A stretch of 64,000 nucleotides of DNA from Apodemus sylvaticus (Eukaryota > Chordata > Mammalia > Rodentia > Muridae): assembly GCF_947179515.1 (NCBI RefSeq), contig NC_067481.1, positions 23,132,957-23,196,956 on the forward strand, given 5' to 3'. Positions 20,935 through 32,275 of the stretch are shown one piece after another. The notes under the pieces were generated by a model. It was not told the origin of the DNA, searched no databases, and saw nothing but the letters and a program-made list of their open reading frames with translations. Made by a program: the position numbers and the translations under genes. The stretch's first letter is position 1. Each line of letters opens with the position of its first letter.

Positions 20935-21042
20935 CAAATAGTTAGGTGTGGTATATATGCCTGCAGTCTTCACACTCAAGTGGCTGAAGCAGAAGGACCC
21001 AAGCTTAAGGCCAGACTAGACCACAGGAACAGACTGTCTTAA
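20935..21042 (+). mobile_element. B1-derived SINE, sense
   Basis: GTTAGGTGTGGTATATATGCC, AAGTGGCTGAAGCAGAAGGA, AAGGCCAGACTAGACCACA and ACAGACTGTCTTAAAAACAA follow the 7SL-like order of B1, ending in an A-rich tail that has expanded into the next repeat. Confidence 0.7.
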
Positions 21043-21190
21043 AAACAACCAACCACCCAACCAACCAAACACCCAACCACCCAACCAACCACCCAACCAA
21101 CCAACCACCCACCCACCCAACCACCCACCCAACCAACCAACCAACCACCCAACCAACCAACCACCCACCCAACCAACCAACCAACCCACC
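21043..21190. repeat. (ACCA/ACCC)n simple repeat from SINE tail
   Basis: About 145 bases of CCAA/CCAC/CCCA tetranucleotides grow directly out of the A-rich tail of the SINE. The minus strand gives an open frame of GWLVGW repeats with no coding meaning. Confidence 0.9.
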
Positions 21191-21242
21191 CCTACCACTT
21201 TAAGATTCTTAAGTTTTCTGTTTCCTTCTCCCTTCCTCTTCT

Positions 21243-21390
21243 GTTGTTTGGCCTTTTGTTTTGTTTGTTTGTTGCTTTTGCTTTTGTTTTCAGGTATAAT
21301 GAATGTTTCTGTGTCATCCAGGGCTAGTCTCAACCAGATGCTCTTGTTTCACCCTCCTCAGAATTGGGATGACAGGGACACACAGTCCAT
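21243..21390 (-). mobile_element. Degenerate B1-type SINE, antisense
   Basis: TTTTGTTTGTTTGTTGC, GTGTCATCCAGGGCTAGTCTC and TCACCCTCCTCAGAATTGGGATGACAGG are a diverged reverse complement of a B1 element. Confidence 0.45.
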
Positions 21391-21944
21391 GTTTGGCTTC
21401 CTTTTCCTTTTTGATGTAGACATTTATCACTTTTTCTCTTATGACTTCTTTCTTGGTATCTCATTACTTTTTGGTATGTCATTTTGATTTCTTCAATTAA
21501 AGCATATTCTTAAATAAAAAATGAGAACCAAAACAACAAATCAAACCAAACTTTCTTCTTGGTCCTTTGCCAAGTTTGTGCTCACTTCTATACATCTATT
21601 AAGCCCCACCCCACCCACACCCCATGCCTTTATCATTGTTCATTTCTGATTCGTTGAGATTAGCAAAAAGACTTGATATGCTTTGGCTGCTTCTTCTTTT
21701 TTGCTCTGTCTCTCTTTTTGCATTGTGAGGCTTTGTTGTTGTTTTGGTTTTATTCTGTGATATTTTTCTTTGAGGATTTTGATAGGTGTTCATTAATCTC
21801 TATTTCTATGGTGTGATCTTTATAGGTATTTGGTGTGGTATTATAAACATCTCAGAGTTATAAATGTGTCTAGGCTGAGACCAATTTTCTTTGCATCAGT
21901 GAACCCTCTGCTTGTAGCTCTTCCTCCTACATTAATGCCCTTTG

Positions 21945-22345
21945 TCCTAGAGTTCTTTCTCTCCCTGTGATAAAACATCATGACAAAAAGCAACCTGTGG
22001 AAAATGGTTTATTTCATTTTATTGCTTGTAGGTCATCACTGAGGGAAGTCAGGGCAGGAAGCTGGAGGCGAGAGCTGATGCAGAGGCTATGGAAGAGTGC
22101 TACCAGCTTGCTCTTGTTCCCTATGGCTTGCTAAGCCTGCTTTCTGACACCACTCAGAACCATCTATCTGCCCCTGGTTGACACTACCTACAGTCAGCTG
22201 CGCCCCACATCAACCATCAATCAAGAAAATCCCCATAGACTTGGTGATCTGATGAAAGCATTTTCTCCATTGAGATTTCTCTTCCCAGATAAATCAGTTG
22301 TGTCAAGTTGTCAAAAACAAATAAACGACCCCCAAACCAGCCATG
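21945..22345 (-). mobile_element. Rodent medium-copy interspersed repeat (family shared with 30.3 and 37.6 kb)
   Basis: Plus-strand CTGTGATAAAACATCATGAC, CACTGAGGGAAGTCAGG, GAGCTGATGCAGAGGC, CTTGCTAAGCCTGCTTTCTGA and TTGTGTCAAGTTGTC are a familiar murid repeat in reverse. Copies at 30285-30650 and 37555-37835 have the same blocks on the plus strand. I do not assign a family name. Confidence 0.6.
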
Positions 22346-22899
22346 ACACCTTTCATGTGCCAGTTAATATACATCTTGACATAATTTAGAATTATCTGAG
22401 ACACTCTTGTAAATTTCATAATTGGATGCATATTTATCTTGCTGTTTTGTTCAGAACATAGTTCCTCTCTTCTGCATTTCAACCAACTCTTCCTGTTGGT
22501 ATCTGCATATGAGGTAAAGAGCCTCCACCTGCCATCCCCGACTCAGTCTTTCCAGACTGGCCTCCTTGGGGTAGACAGAGGCTCAGAATGCCCCTCAACT
22601 TTTGCTCTTGTTAAAATCTGTCTCATTCTTGGTAGTTTCCTGGGAAATTCAAGTGTGACAAGTACGTTAGTGTGCAAAGATGTGAGGCTAAGCCTTGTTA
22701 CTGAAGAAGCTGGAAAGTTGGCTTGCTCCCTGTATGGCCTATTTCCCTGATCCTCAGAGACAAGCCAGGAACTGGCTTTTTATCCTGAAATTATTCAGCC
22801 CACAGCTGGACTCTATGGCACCTCTACTCTCTTTCAGTCTTGACTCCTATGTCAGGATTGTTAGTCTTTTACACAACTACTGAATACCCTCACATCAGC

Positions 22900-23850
22900 A
22901 GTCAGAGACAGATAGATTAGCTGGTTGTGTCAAGGAGGGGTGGTATTTATTGCAGGGGAAGGCCTGGGCAAAGGGTTGTGGGAAATGCCTATCCACCTAC
23001 TGTGTAGGCTCTCAAAGTTGTGGTAATTATCAACTACATCACTCCCAAGGCTAAAAGGCTAATTAAAATCCTGACATATAGAGAACAGCTGGAGAATTTG
23101 GGACTTCAGATCTAATATGAAACTAAGACCATTCCAGAAAGCAATGGGAACTGGGTAGTTTTGTCTGTTAGGTGTGCATTGAGCTAGAGAAATAAATACT
23201 GCTCCTAATCCTCCTTGAAATTGCTTCTTTGATCCCTATGGTCCCTGAGGACTCTTATATTTAGGAGCTAGTCCCTTTGATGGGAGCTATAAAAGTTGGA
23301 GTGCTTGATGTGTGGTCAAACTCCTTTCAGGGAGAGGCTGTTGACTTGGTTTCGTGGGGGTAGGGACCAAACCCATAAGTTCTACTAATTACATGCACTG
23401 CTGGTTCCCACTTGGAAGCTAGTTAAAGTCTTGACTCTGGAACATCAACTCTGAGAGTATACAGTCAACCCTTCCATAGGGAAGCCGTGTTGAGAGTGGG
23501 GTGTTGGTGAATTGCAGCTGTAAGTGCTTACCAGCATGTTTAAAGGACTGGATTATTGTCCTAGAGGACTGATTAAATAACAACCCGACCTTTCCTAGAG
23601 TTAGATGACTTAGGAGCTAGCCTCTCTGTGAGAGCTATAAATATTGAGGAATTCAACTGGTAGACCCACTTCTTGCAGAAGAAAGGTTGGATACATGATT
23701 TTGTGCCTTATGTGAGACAGGAAAAGACTGCTGGGAATGCTTGCACAAGATCCATACAATATTGCGCCAATCAACAACATTCCAGCATGAAGTAGGGAGG
23801 GGCTCATGAACCCCTCACTCCTAGATGAGGAGCTGTGGTAATTGAGGGAG
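22900..23850. repeat. Possible old LTR-like sequence with internal duplication
   Basis: Two related segments about 345 bp apart share TTAGGAGCTAG and GAGCTATAAA: at about 23265-23310 (GGAGCTATAAAAGTTGGAG) and 23609-23655 (GAGAGCTATAAATATTGAGG). TATA-bearing tandem segments of this kind occur in endogenous-retrovirus LTRs. No coding region is present and the family is not identified. Confidence 0.35.
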
Positions 23851-25285
23851 GGTCAGCTTTCTTGAAGTGTGTGCCTCTTAGTAGATCAACCCTGTTCCAG
23901 TGGACAGAGCCTCACATCCACGATTATATGAGCAATACAGATGAACTCAGTAGGTTAAAGAAAAGGTGCCATGAGGTTAGGATGATAGAGGTAGATCTGG
24001 AGCAGTTATGGGTGAAATGGGAAATGAATGTGATCACAATTGTATACACGTGCACATTCTCAAGGCATCATTGAAAATATCTTTCTAAGTCTCTGTCCCT
24101 CTGACTCCCAGATCAATCTATTCCCTTTGTGCTTCTTACTCATGTTTCCATCTTTAAGTTGTTAAGTTGCCACACTCTGTGCTCTACTTTGGCATCCTAT
24201 TCTGGGGTGTAGAAACTCTAGTTGTGTACTGGGATATAACAGGAAAAAAAGAGTAGAGACATAGTCTCTAGTCTCTTCCCCAGACTCTCTGAGTCAGACC
24301 TGATTGAGACTTCACAGTGTACTCCTCTGATTTGCAGCAAGCTCTCCTCTCCCCTGACAAAGTGTTGCTTTCCAGTCTGCCAGCAGGCTCAAGATGTGTG
24401 TGACTTAGGAGAATGATTTCCTTGAAATGTACCAGTGGAGATCAGAATTTTATGACAAGAGCAAGATTTCAAATATTTACAAAACAGTAATTTAAGGTAA
24501 TCAACTAATCAGACTTCAGATTTTACTATAGAACTCACTTAGCCTTGAACCCCGTGTTGTTCTTAACTGTTTCTTACTGGGTCACATGGATGTGGTGCTG
24601 AGGATGACTCTTAGGGAATTTGAGTCAATGGCAGGTTACCCAACAAACTTCTTCAGCATCTCAACTGGTATGCCTTGAACTGGTACTGATGGCTGACCAT
24701 CAGGCTGGCCTGGAATGCCCAAACCCACAGCACTGTACGGTTATGGCAAATATGTGATTGTGTGGTAAGACATGATTACATTTTCTTTAATTTTTTCTGG
24801 TTTATACAGAAAAAAGTCATCTTGTAAAACATTGAGAAGAAAAGAAATCAGATGAAAGTTAAGGTTCTTTAATAGAATAAAAAAGAAACAAAAGTTTCAT
24901 ATAAGAAACTATTATTAAATATATTTTATAATTTATATAAATTTAATATATAATATACTAAATTAAATTTCCTTAATGTATACATATATATAACTATGAA
25001 CTTATATATAATTAAATAAAAACAACATAATTTAAATATATATTATATAAAATAATCTAAAAATTATAATTTATAATAATTTCTTACAAGAAACTATTAT
25101 TAATTACTTTATTAGTAACACATATATCAATCTCTACCTATACATGTTCAAAATAATCATGTTCTATTACATATTCTATTTTATAAAAATATAAATGAAA
25201 TTCATACCAATGTTGATGTAAATGTTCTTAGTAATATAAGCCTTGTTACTGACTCCAATGTTCACTCCAGAAAAAAAACCCATGA
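23851..25285. other. Intergenic, AT-rich, nothing recognised
   Basis: From 24780 to 25220 the sequence is extremely AT-rich with TATATAAAT-type runs. No gene or named repeat could be supported. Confidence 0.45.
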
Positions 25286-25289
25286 CTTT

Positions 25290-25545
25290 AAAAAAATAAT
25301 TCCCTGAAAATTTCATGCATGTATCTTCATCTCCCTCCCTCTAACTCCACTTGACTCCCGACAAATCTTTTTGTTTCTTATAACCCACTGGATCCAGTGG
25401 GGCTGTTTATGTACTCATGGGTATAGGATCTTCCAGTGGGGCATGGGTAACCTAGTAATGGTCACCACCCACAAAGTGATTCTAGCTCTTTAGCTGTGGG
25501 TGGGAAGCATCAGGAGCCCTTTTGTGAGAGCTCAGCTGGAGTTGG
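25290..25545 (-). mobile_element. LINE-1-related fragment, antisense
   Basis: CTTATAACCCACTGGATCCAG, GTACTCATGGGTATAGGATC and TTCCAGTGGGGCATGGG resemble the reverse of a murid L1-associated repeat. Low-level match by eye. Confidence 0.4.
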
Positions 25546-25927
25546 AACATCTATGCATGCTCCTACCATCTTGCTCCAAGTCTCCAGGGACACCGTAAAT
25601 GAATGGACAGACAGAACGTATTACCTGAGGGATATAGAGGAACGCTGTGAAATGCCAGCCTCTGGACGTGACATGAACTAGCACAAACTAGCAGGTATTA
25701 CTTACATAATACTTACACAGTCCTGTATGAGGCCTATGCAAATCCCAGCCTGTTAGATGCATTGACTTTTCATAAACAGAAAACCTGTGAACCTCCTCAA
25801 GTCCAGGGAGAGGGATGGGAACAGACTGAGTGCCGTGGGGTTTCTTCTATTGTTGCTCACTGACTATTTTGGGTTAGATTTGACACATATTTTAGCCTGC
25901 CTTTCAATGCCGTTAAGATTTCAGGAT

Positions 25928-26078
25928 CTTTTTGTTTGTTTGTTTGGTTTCTTTTTTTGTTTTTGTTTTTCAAGACAGGATTTCTCTGTATTGCCCAGGC
26001 TGGCCTTGAACTCAGAAACTTGCCTGCCTCTGCCTCCCAAGTGCTGGGATTAAAGGCTTGTGTCCCCACTGCCTGGCA
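25928..26078 (-). mobile_element. B1 SINE, antisense
   Basis: The poly-T/TTTG head is followed by CAAGACAGGATTTCTCTGTA, GGCTGGCCTTGAACTCAGAA and TGCTGGGATTAAAGGCTTG, a clear reverse-complement B1. Confidence 0.92.
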
Positions 26079-26514
26079 ATTTCAGGATATCTTATCATAC
26101 CTATTAGGTCTCTTTTCTTTAGAGAATGCTAAAACTGTTGTAGGCATGGTGTGAGCCCAGTCAGGGAAGAGCAACACTTGGACTGCATGACATCCTTCAC
26201 AGACCCATCCTTGAAGGGAGAAGCTGAAGAATTTTAAATGTGCACAAAGAATACAAGGAAGGAAAGAAAAAAATGATTCAGGAGGAAAGAACAGATGGAG
26301 TGAGAATCAGCACACTTAGTTGGGGATACTTAGTCAGTACCTAAACCGTGATGACTATGCTAAGTGTGTATCAGAAAGTCAATGAGATAAGCCTTAATCC
26401 ATCTGGAAAACAAGATAGTGTCTTCCATCAAATGTAGAAAACGTAATTGCCCAATCTAATGATCATTTACATAGTATGGTTAATAACAAAAGGGAAAGGG
26501 TATCCTCAGCAGGG

Positions 26515-26521
26515 TATAAAA
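26515..26521 (+). promoter_or_regulatory. Intact TATA box of KRTAP4 pseudogene
   Basis: CAGCAGGGTATAAAAGAG is identical in its core to the functional promoters of this cluster, 84 bp upstream of the ATG at 26599. Confidence 0.85.
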
Positions 26522-26598
26522 GAGAATCCAGAGCACGAAGATGTCCAGATTCAAGTCATATATTCATTTGGAAATCTCCAACCTCCATCTCTGACACC

Positions 26599-27078
26599 AT
26601 GGTCAACTCTTGTTGTGACTCAGTCTTCTCTGAGCAGGGCTGTGACCAAGGCTACTGACAACCTATTTGCTGCCAGACCACCTGCTGTAGGACTGCCTGC
26701 TGTCGTCCCAGCTGCTGTGTGTCCAGCTGTTGCAGGCCCCAGCACTGCCACTCCATGTGCTGCCAGCCCACCTGCTGCCACCCGACCCAGCTACTGCCAC
26801 CCCTGCTGTGGGAGTTCCAGCTGTTGTGGATCTAGCTTCTGCAGACTCAGTTGTTGCATTTTCAGCTGATGTCACCCCACCTGTTGCATTTCTAGTTACT
26901 GTAGTCCTTCTTGTTGCCAACCCACCTGTGAATGCCCCTAGCGCCCAGCTGTTGTAGGCCAAGATATTTTCAGTCTGTGTGCTACGAGTCCACCTGCTGT
27001 GTTTCTAACTGTGACTGACCTAGATGCTGTAAGCCCACCTGCTACTGCCCCAGCTGCTGTGGTGGTTTTTGTTGTTGA
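26599..27078 (+). pseudogene. KRTAP4-type pseudogene with early stop
   Basis: A family-type start (MVNSCCDSVFSEQGC) runs 19 codons and stops at TGA 26656-26658, where relatives have TGC CAG. The frame on both sides aligns without a gap, so this is a nonsense change. Afterwards the same frame continues with CCQTTCC, CCRPSCCVSSCCRPQ and CCQPTCCHP, then shifts frame around 26775-26790, resumes as CCGSSSCCGSSFC, and meets further stops at 26866-26868 (CAGCTGATG) and 26939-26941. The original stop is probably TGA 27076-27078 after CCGGFCC. Several Cys codons are mutated, so decay began some time ago, yet the TATA box and 5' UTR (CCTCCATCTCTGACACC) are preserved. Family identity is certain; non-function is inferred from the breaks, and only a very short product could be made. 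Confidence 0.9.
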
Positions 27079-27479
27079 GTGTCTTGGCCTGGATCAGTTC
27101 TCTTTCTGCCCTTCAGAGTATGCATCTATTCAACAGGACATGTGACATACTGATGCTACAATCATATAGATTCATGGAATGATTTGGAAAAGCCCAGTGT
27201 CTGTTACTATTTATTCTCTTTTAAAAATAATTTTGGATACTAATACTTCAGAATTATAGTCAAATTATTGTTCATATTGTTTTAGAATTCCTTACTCTCT
27301 TTCAAAGTACAAGTTGTTAGTTCTTTTGTTTCTAGATTTTATTCCCTTTTTAATGTTCCTCCCACAGCTCCCATGGAATTTATTTTCTTGTGGCTTGCTT
27401 GATATTTCCCAATAAGACTTTTAGCCTTCAAGGGCATAAAATGTTCTCACCTCTCATTCTTCTTATTTATTCTTTACTG

Positions 27480-27978
27480 CTTCTTATTCATTATGCATAG
27501 TGACAGGTTTCACGAAGACAATCTCTTTCAAGTATATCCTGTAGTATTTTCAGTCTATTTCTTCCCACCTGCTATCCTCTTCCCACCTCTTTTCCCTTGG
27601 CTCTCGTCTTCCACTTTCATGTTAAATATTCATAACACACTCATTTATCTATATATAATCTAGAAACACAGATAAAAGAAAATAAGCAATTTTTTTTCTG
27701 AACTGGATATATTTGACTTAATGTGGCTATTTCCTAGCCAATGGCACAATTTCATTCTTTTATAAGATATATAAACTCTGTTGTGTTTATATCTGACATT
27801 TTCTTTATTCATGCACCTGGTGAATGGTGCCTGGTCCATTGTACATGGATGCTTGGTTCAGTGAACAACTTGGTTATTGTGAATAGCACTGCAATACATA
27901 CACACACACACAGACACACACACATACACAGACACATAGACACACACACACTCACACATACAGACACACAGACACACA

Positions 27979-28023
<45 letters not shown>

Positions 28024-28125
28024 GCATATGTATCTCCATGGTGTTCTACCTTAGTGTCCTCTGTGTACATACCATAACTGGATAGTTGAATCACATGGTA
28101 GATTTGCTTTTAGTCCTTGAGGTAT
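27480..28125 (-). mobile_element. Old LINE-1 fragment, antisense, split by (CA)n
   Basis: TTTGACTTAATGTGGCTATTTCC, CATTGTACATGGATGCTTGG, TTGTGAATAGCACTGCAAT and, after the CA tract, CCATAACTGGATAGTTGAATC follow the reverse order of an old L1 ORF2/3' region. More pieces of the same element appear at 28605-28740 and 28945-29040. Confidence 0.6.
27899..28021. repeat. (CA)n compound microsatellite
   Basis: About 120 bases of CA alternation with GACA and TACA interruptions, inside the L1 fragment. Confidence 0.95.
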
Positions 28126-28604
28126 CTCTGTTGGTGATTGGTTCTAAAGCTTTGAATTAAACCAGTCTCCCAAATCAGGAATCTGCATGTCCAAACTCTG
28201 AAGGTCCTTGTCCCCATTTGGTTTTTGATTGATCAATATTGAGCCAATGGTCAATGGCTGGACAGGTAGGCAGAGGTGGGACCTTTAGATTTGTGTGGGC
28301 TAGGAACTGGGATAAAGGAAGGGAGAATTGCCATGATTCAGAGGAAGAAATCAGATTTAGAGCTGCAGAAGCAAAATCAACCAAAATGTAGATGAGAAGG
28401 ACTGTGGCCCTGGAAGGGTTGCCCAGAAGAGTCCTGGGCAGCAAAGACTAGGAAGCCTCCCAAAAGGAGCCAGGGCAACAAAGATAAAAAATATAGAATT
28501 AGAGAGTGTTAAGCCAGGAGTACTGGAGGAAAAGTGTGCTAGCCACAGGGAGGATTAGAACTGCCCAGCCTTTGAGCTAGTCAAGGGAGCCAAAGTGGTT
28601 AACT

Positions 28605-29040
28605 AACTGGCACAACTTATCTCTATACTGATTTCCACAGGGGCTGAACCAATCTACAGTCCTCACCAGCAATGTCTAAGGCTTGCCTTTCCCCATATTT
28701 TCACCAGCACTTATTGTTAGTGTACTTTCTCTTCCTTTTGCCTACCAGTTTTTCTTCCTCTTTTCCTTCCTCCCTCCTTGTTTCCCTCCTTTTCTTCTCT
28801 CTCCTTCCCTCCCAGCCACCCATTCCTTCTTTCTCCCCTTCCTTCCTTTCTTCTCCTCCTTTCATTTGTGCAGGATGCTCATCCCAAACCTTGTATACAC
28901 TAGGCTGGCCCCCTACCACTGAGCTGTATCTTCCTTCAACCCTATTGTGTTTTCTTCATGACAATCATTCTGGTTGGAGTGTGGATTCTTTGTGTAACTT
29001 TTTCCCACATGTTTATTGACTATTTGTACTGGAACTTTTA
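28605..29040 (-). mobile_element. Old LINE-1 fragment, antisense, continued
   Basis: CTGATTTCCACAGGGGCTGAACC, CAGTCCTCACCAGCAATG, TTCACCAGCACTTATTG and later CATTCTGGTTGGAGTG are typical reverse L1 ORF2. A C/T-rich stretch (28740-28860) and a SINE-like piece (28865-28945) interrupt it. Confidence 0.6.
28865..28945 (-). mobile_element. ID/B4-type SINE fragment, antisense
   Basis: CTTGTATACACTAGGCTGGCC and CCCTACCACTGAGCTGTATC are the reverse of a tRNA-Ala-derived ID-like head. A similar fragment is at about 30075-30140. Confidence 0.5.
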
Positions 29041-29199
29041 TTCTGCCCACATTTCTGTCTCTTTTTTTCCCCATGACACAGAAGAGGGAGCCTTAGACCT
29101 GAAAAATTAAATTGGTTTTTGCAAATAAGATTTGTTTCAAACTAGAATTTAGCCTCATAGAAAAGGAGACTCTTTCATCTGAGAAACAATTGATATCCC

Positions 29200-29800
29200 A
29201 AAAGTATCAATATCCCAATTATGTAATGAACTAAAAAAAGTATTATTATTGAAAGAATAAATGGTCCAATCAGAAATGGACAAATGAACTGAACAGACAC
29301 ATTTTAAAAGAAGTGCAAATGGCTAACTAAATATGTATTTAAAATACACATCACTATTCATCAGGGAAATGCAAGTAAAAACTATGCTGAGATGCCTTAC
29401 CCAAGTCAGAATGGCTGCCATAAAGAAAACAAACAAGCAACAAATTCTGGCGAAGATAGGAGAGGAGAGGGCCTTTACTGTAACTGAGAAGGTAAATGAG
29501 TGGGCCCATTATAGAAACCTGTATATAGGATTTACCAGGAACCAAAAATAGAAAATCATACAATCCTGTTATATTACTCCAGTACTTATCTGAAGAAAAC
29601 TGCATTGGAATGTAAAAGAGATATCTATATATGCATAATTATTATGAAGCTGTTCTCATTGGACAATATAATGAAATCAACCTAGATACCTATCAACAGA
29701 TACATGAATAAGGAAATTATGGTATATATACAGTGGATATTATTTAATCAAAAAGTCATATTCAACAAAATATATACACATAGTTGCATATATACAAATA
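29200..29800 (+). mobile_element. Old LINE-1 ORF2 fragment, sense
   Basis: AATGGTCCAATCAGAAATGGAC, CATCACTATTCATCAGGGAAATG, CCAAGTCAGAATGGCTGCC and GAAATTATGGTATATATACAG are in the order of L1 ORF2. Many stops; an inactive relic. Confidence 0.65.
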
Positions 29801-29959
29801 TAGAACACTGTGGAGTTTCATTTTTTTCTTTTAAAAATGTTGTCAGAGTCCACTTATTATACTCCAACTACATTAACTCTGCATTACTGTTTTCTATCCC
29901 ACTCATTAATGCAGTGGTTACTTTCTTCTCCCCAAATAACTCTCCTTCTACATTTACAG

Positions 29960-30042
29960 TGTGTGTGTGTGTGTATGTGTGTGTGTGTGTATGCGTGTGC
30001 GCACACACACACATGCTCATGTGTATGCATGTGTGTGTGTGA
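29960..30042. repeat. (GT)n / (AC)n microsatellite
   Basis: GT alternation passes through a GCGTGTGCGCACACAC switch into CA and back to TG, an imperfect palindrome of alternating purine-pyrimidine sequence. Confidence 0.9.
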
Positions 30043-30284
30043 CCCTGTGTGTATACTTATAATTTACATATATCTATACTCTAAACTCAGCATACACCAA
30101 GCAAGCAACCCTGTACCACTGAGCTATGTACAGCCCAAATGTACTCAGTATGTGACAGAAAATACATGATGTCTATCTTTCTGAATCTGGCATTTGACTG
30201 GAGAAATAGAAATACTACACAGAGAAAAGTGTTGAAACTGTGCTCAGCTCCTAGAGGGAAGAGAACCAAAGCCATGGTAAGCCA

Positions 30285-30650
30285 GTGTGATGGTTAGCCT
30301 TTGTTGTTACCTTGATGCACCTTGGGAGAGAAAACCTCAGCTGGTGAATTGCCTCCAGTGGATTGGGCTGTGGATAGGTCTGTGTGGTACATTCTTAATT
30401 GTTGATTAATGTGAGAAGCCACTGTGGGCTGGGCCACCCCTCGGTAGTTGGACTTAGGAGCTATAAGAAAGGTAGTTAAATATGAGCCTGGAAGCGAACC
30501 TATGAGTATTCTTCCTCTGTGCTTTCTTCCTGAGCTTTTGCTTTGAGCTACTGCCTTTGATGATGGACTGTACCCTGTAAGCTAAAATAAGCTTTTACCT
30601 CCCAATGTTGCTTTTGGTTGTGAAGTTTAATTAGCCTCTCATCTCTTGGG
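30285..30650 (+). mobile_element. Rodent medium-copy interspersed repeat, sense
   Basis: GTGATGGTTAGCCTTTGTTG, ATTGCCTCCAGTGGATTGGG, TAATTGTTGATTAATGTGAG, ATGATGGACTGTACCCTG and TGTTGCTTTTGGTTG match the reverse complement of the copy at 21945-22345. Confidence 0.6.
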
Positions 30651-32130
30651 GGAAACTGCCTGGCTGTTCTAACCCTAGGATAAGCTCATGGTTCTCTCTC
30701 TTAAATCCAAATGTGGGGATTAGGAGTGACAATAAATCCTACTGCATGTCAGGCCGGCACTGGACAGGGAATCTATTTTTGTCACTCCTCATATATCAGA
30801 GTGTCATCAGCCACAGTCCTGGGTGGAGACTACTATTTGAGATTAAGCTACTCTTGGGACCTATAAAGAAGGGACAGTCACAAGCCAGAGAGACTGAGGA
30901 TGCTCTGCTCCAGTGTCTAGGTAGAAAATGGACACAAGAGACAGCCATGTAGAGAGACAAGGTCAGATGTGGACATGATGAGAAGTTTATGCAGCTGAGG
31001 AGTTGGTGGTTGGCAACATGGGTGAAAATTTCAAGAAGGAAACTGAGATTTGGGTGTGTGGAGGAACTGAACAGTAATGCAGAAAATAGTTCTGATCTCT
31101 ACTGAATCTAGTCATCAGGACTACTTGAGGGCCATTCTTTCCCTAAAATGCTTCTGTGGATATTAGACTGGGTACTGTAATGTGGTCATCAGGGTCTTTT
31201 CCCCACAACTACTGGTAGAGTTCTTCTCCTCCCTCCTACAACGAAAGAAAAAAAAATACACGTCTTTCCTCAGAATGGTGTCATGAGAGCTACATTCTTT
31301 AGAGCCAGTACATGATATAGGCTCAGGAGACTAGATATGTCTCCTAAAGAGGTCCAATAAGCAGCCCAGGTTATTACCCTGGCTATATAAATTTAGCAAA
31401 AAGGACCATGATTGGAGCAGAAATTGGCCAAGCACCAAAGCGCCTTGTAGGAGCATTGTGATTCAATTAGGCTTGTTAAGTGCTAGGGGTTGGGGAGGGA
31501 ATCTCAAAGTCATCGCATCTCCATCTGGTTCTCGAGTCTTCCCCAGCAACACCACCCCATCCTTAAGTCCATCCGCTGACTACCACAGGGCAACCCATTC
31601 CACAAGCCAGCCCACAGGGTGAGTCACATGTTGTTCTCTGAGATGCCCACTTCCCCTCTCTCGATACCCACAGTCCTTTGGGGCAAGTTCCTCACACAGA
31701 GTGTTTCAGGCTTCCTGCCAGTGATTGACTCTAGCATCTTCATAGGGCCCAGTTTTGTGAGATTTTCCATTTGTTGCACCTTAGTCCTGTTATTGTCACA
31801 TTTACTTTAATCTCCATATACCATATTCATTCCCATTTTTCTGGTTTATAGAACTAAGCACATTTTGCAGGTAGGTTTTGGATGCTCAGAGAAGAGAATA
31901 TGTCTTCTGCATAGAAAATACCACACTTCTACGAATGCAAGAGTGTTTGTGCACAGGAGCTTTAATGTTTCCGGGTTTAATGTCTGCAGATGGTTGGCAG
32001 TGTGAACTAACCCTGAACTTGCTATAGTGTGAAATACTGAGAATTTGTTACTATAAAGTCACACTGATATCTTAGAAAGTTACAGTGATTACTTCTATAC
32101 CAATAGGTCTCAGCCCCTCTTCTTTTCCTC
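30651..32130. other. Intergenic, nothing recognised
   Basis: No gene or clear named repeat. A TATA-like GGCTATATAAATTTAG at 31380-31396 has no recognisable gene downstream. Confidence 0.4.
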
Positions 32131-32134
32131 TATT

Positions 32135-32275
32135 CTGATGTAGGGTTCTTTCTATGTAGTTACAGGTAGCCACAAGTTGATGAGGTAGCCTCGGCTGCCC
32201 TCACACTCATCAGTGTGATGTCCTTTAAGCCTCCTCAGTGCTGAGAGTGCAGGCATGCACTACGATGCCTTGTAT
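32135..32275 (-). mobile_element. Degenerate B1-type SINE, antisense
   Basis: TTCTATGTAGTTACAGGTAGCC, GTAGCCTCGGCTGCCCTCACAC and CTCAGTGCTGAGAGTGCAGGC form a diverged reverse B1. Confidence 0.55.

Noticed and set aside
31380..31396. TATA-like GGCTATATAAATTTAG
   Set aside because: No KAP or other coding sequence follows within 150 bases.
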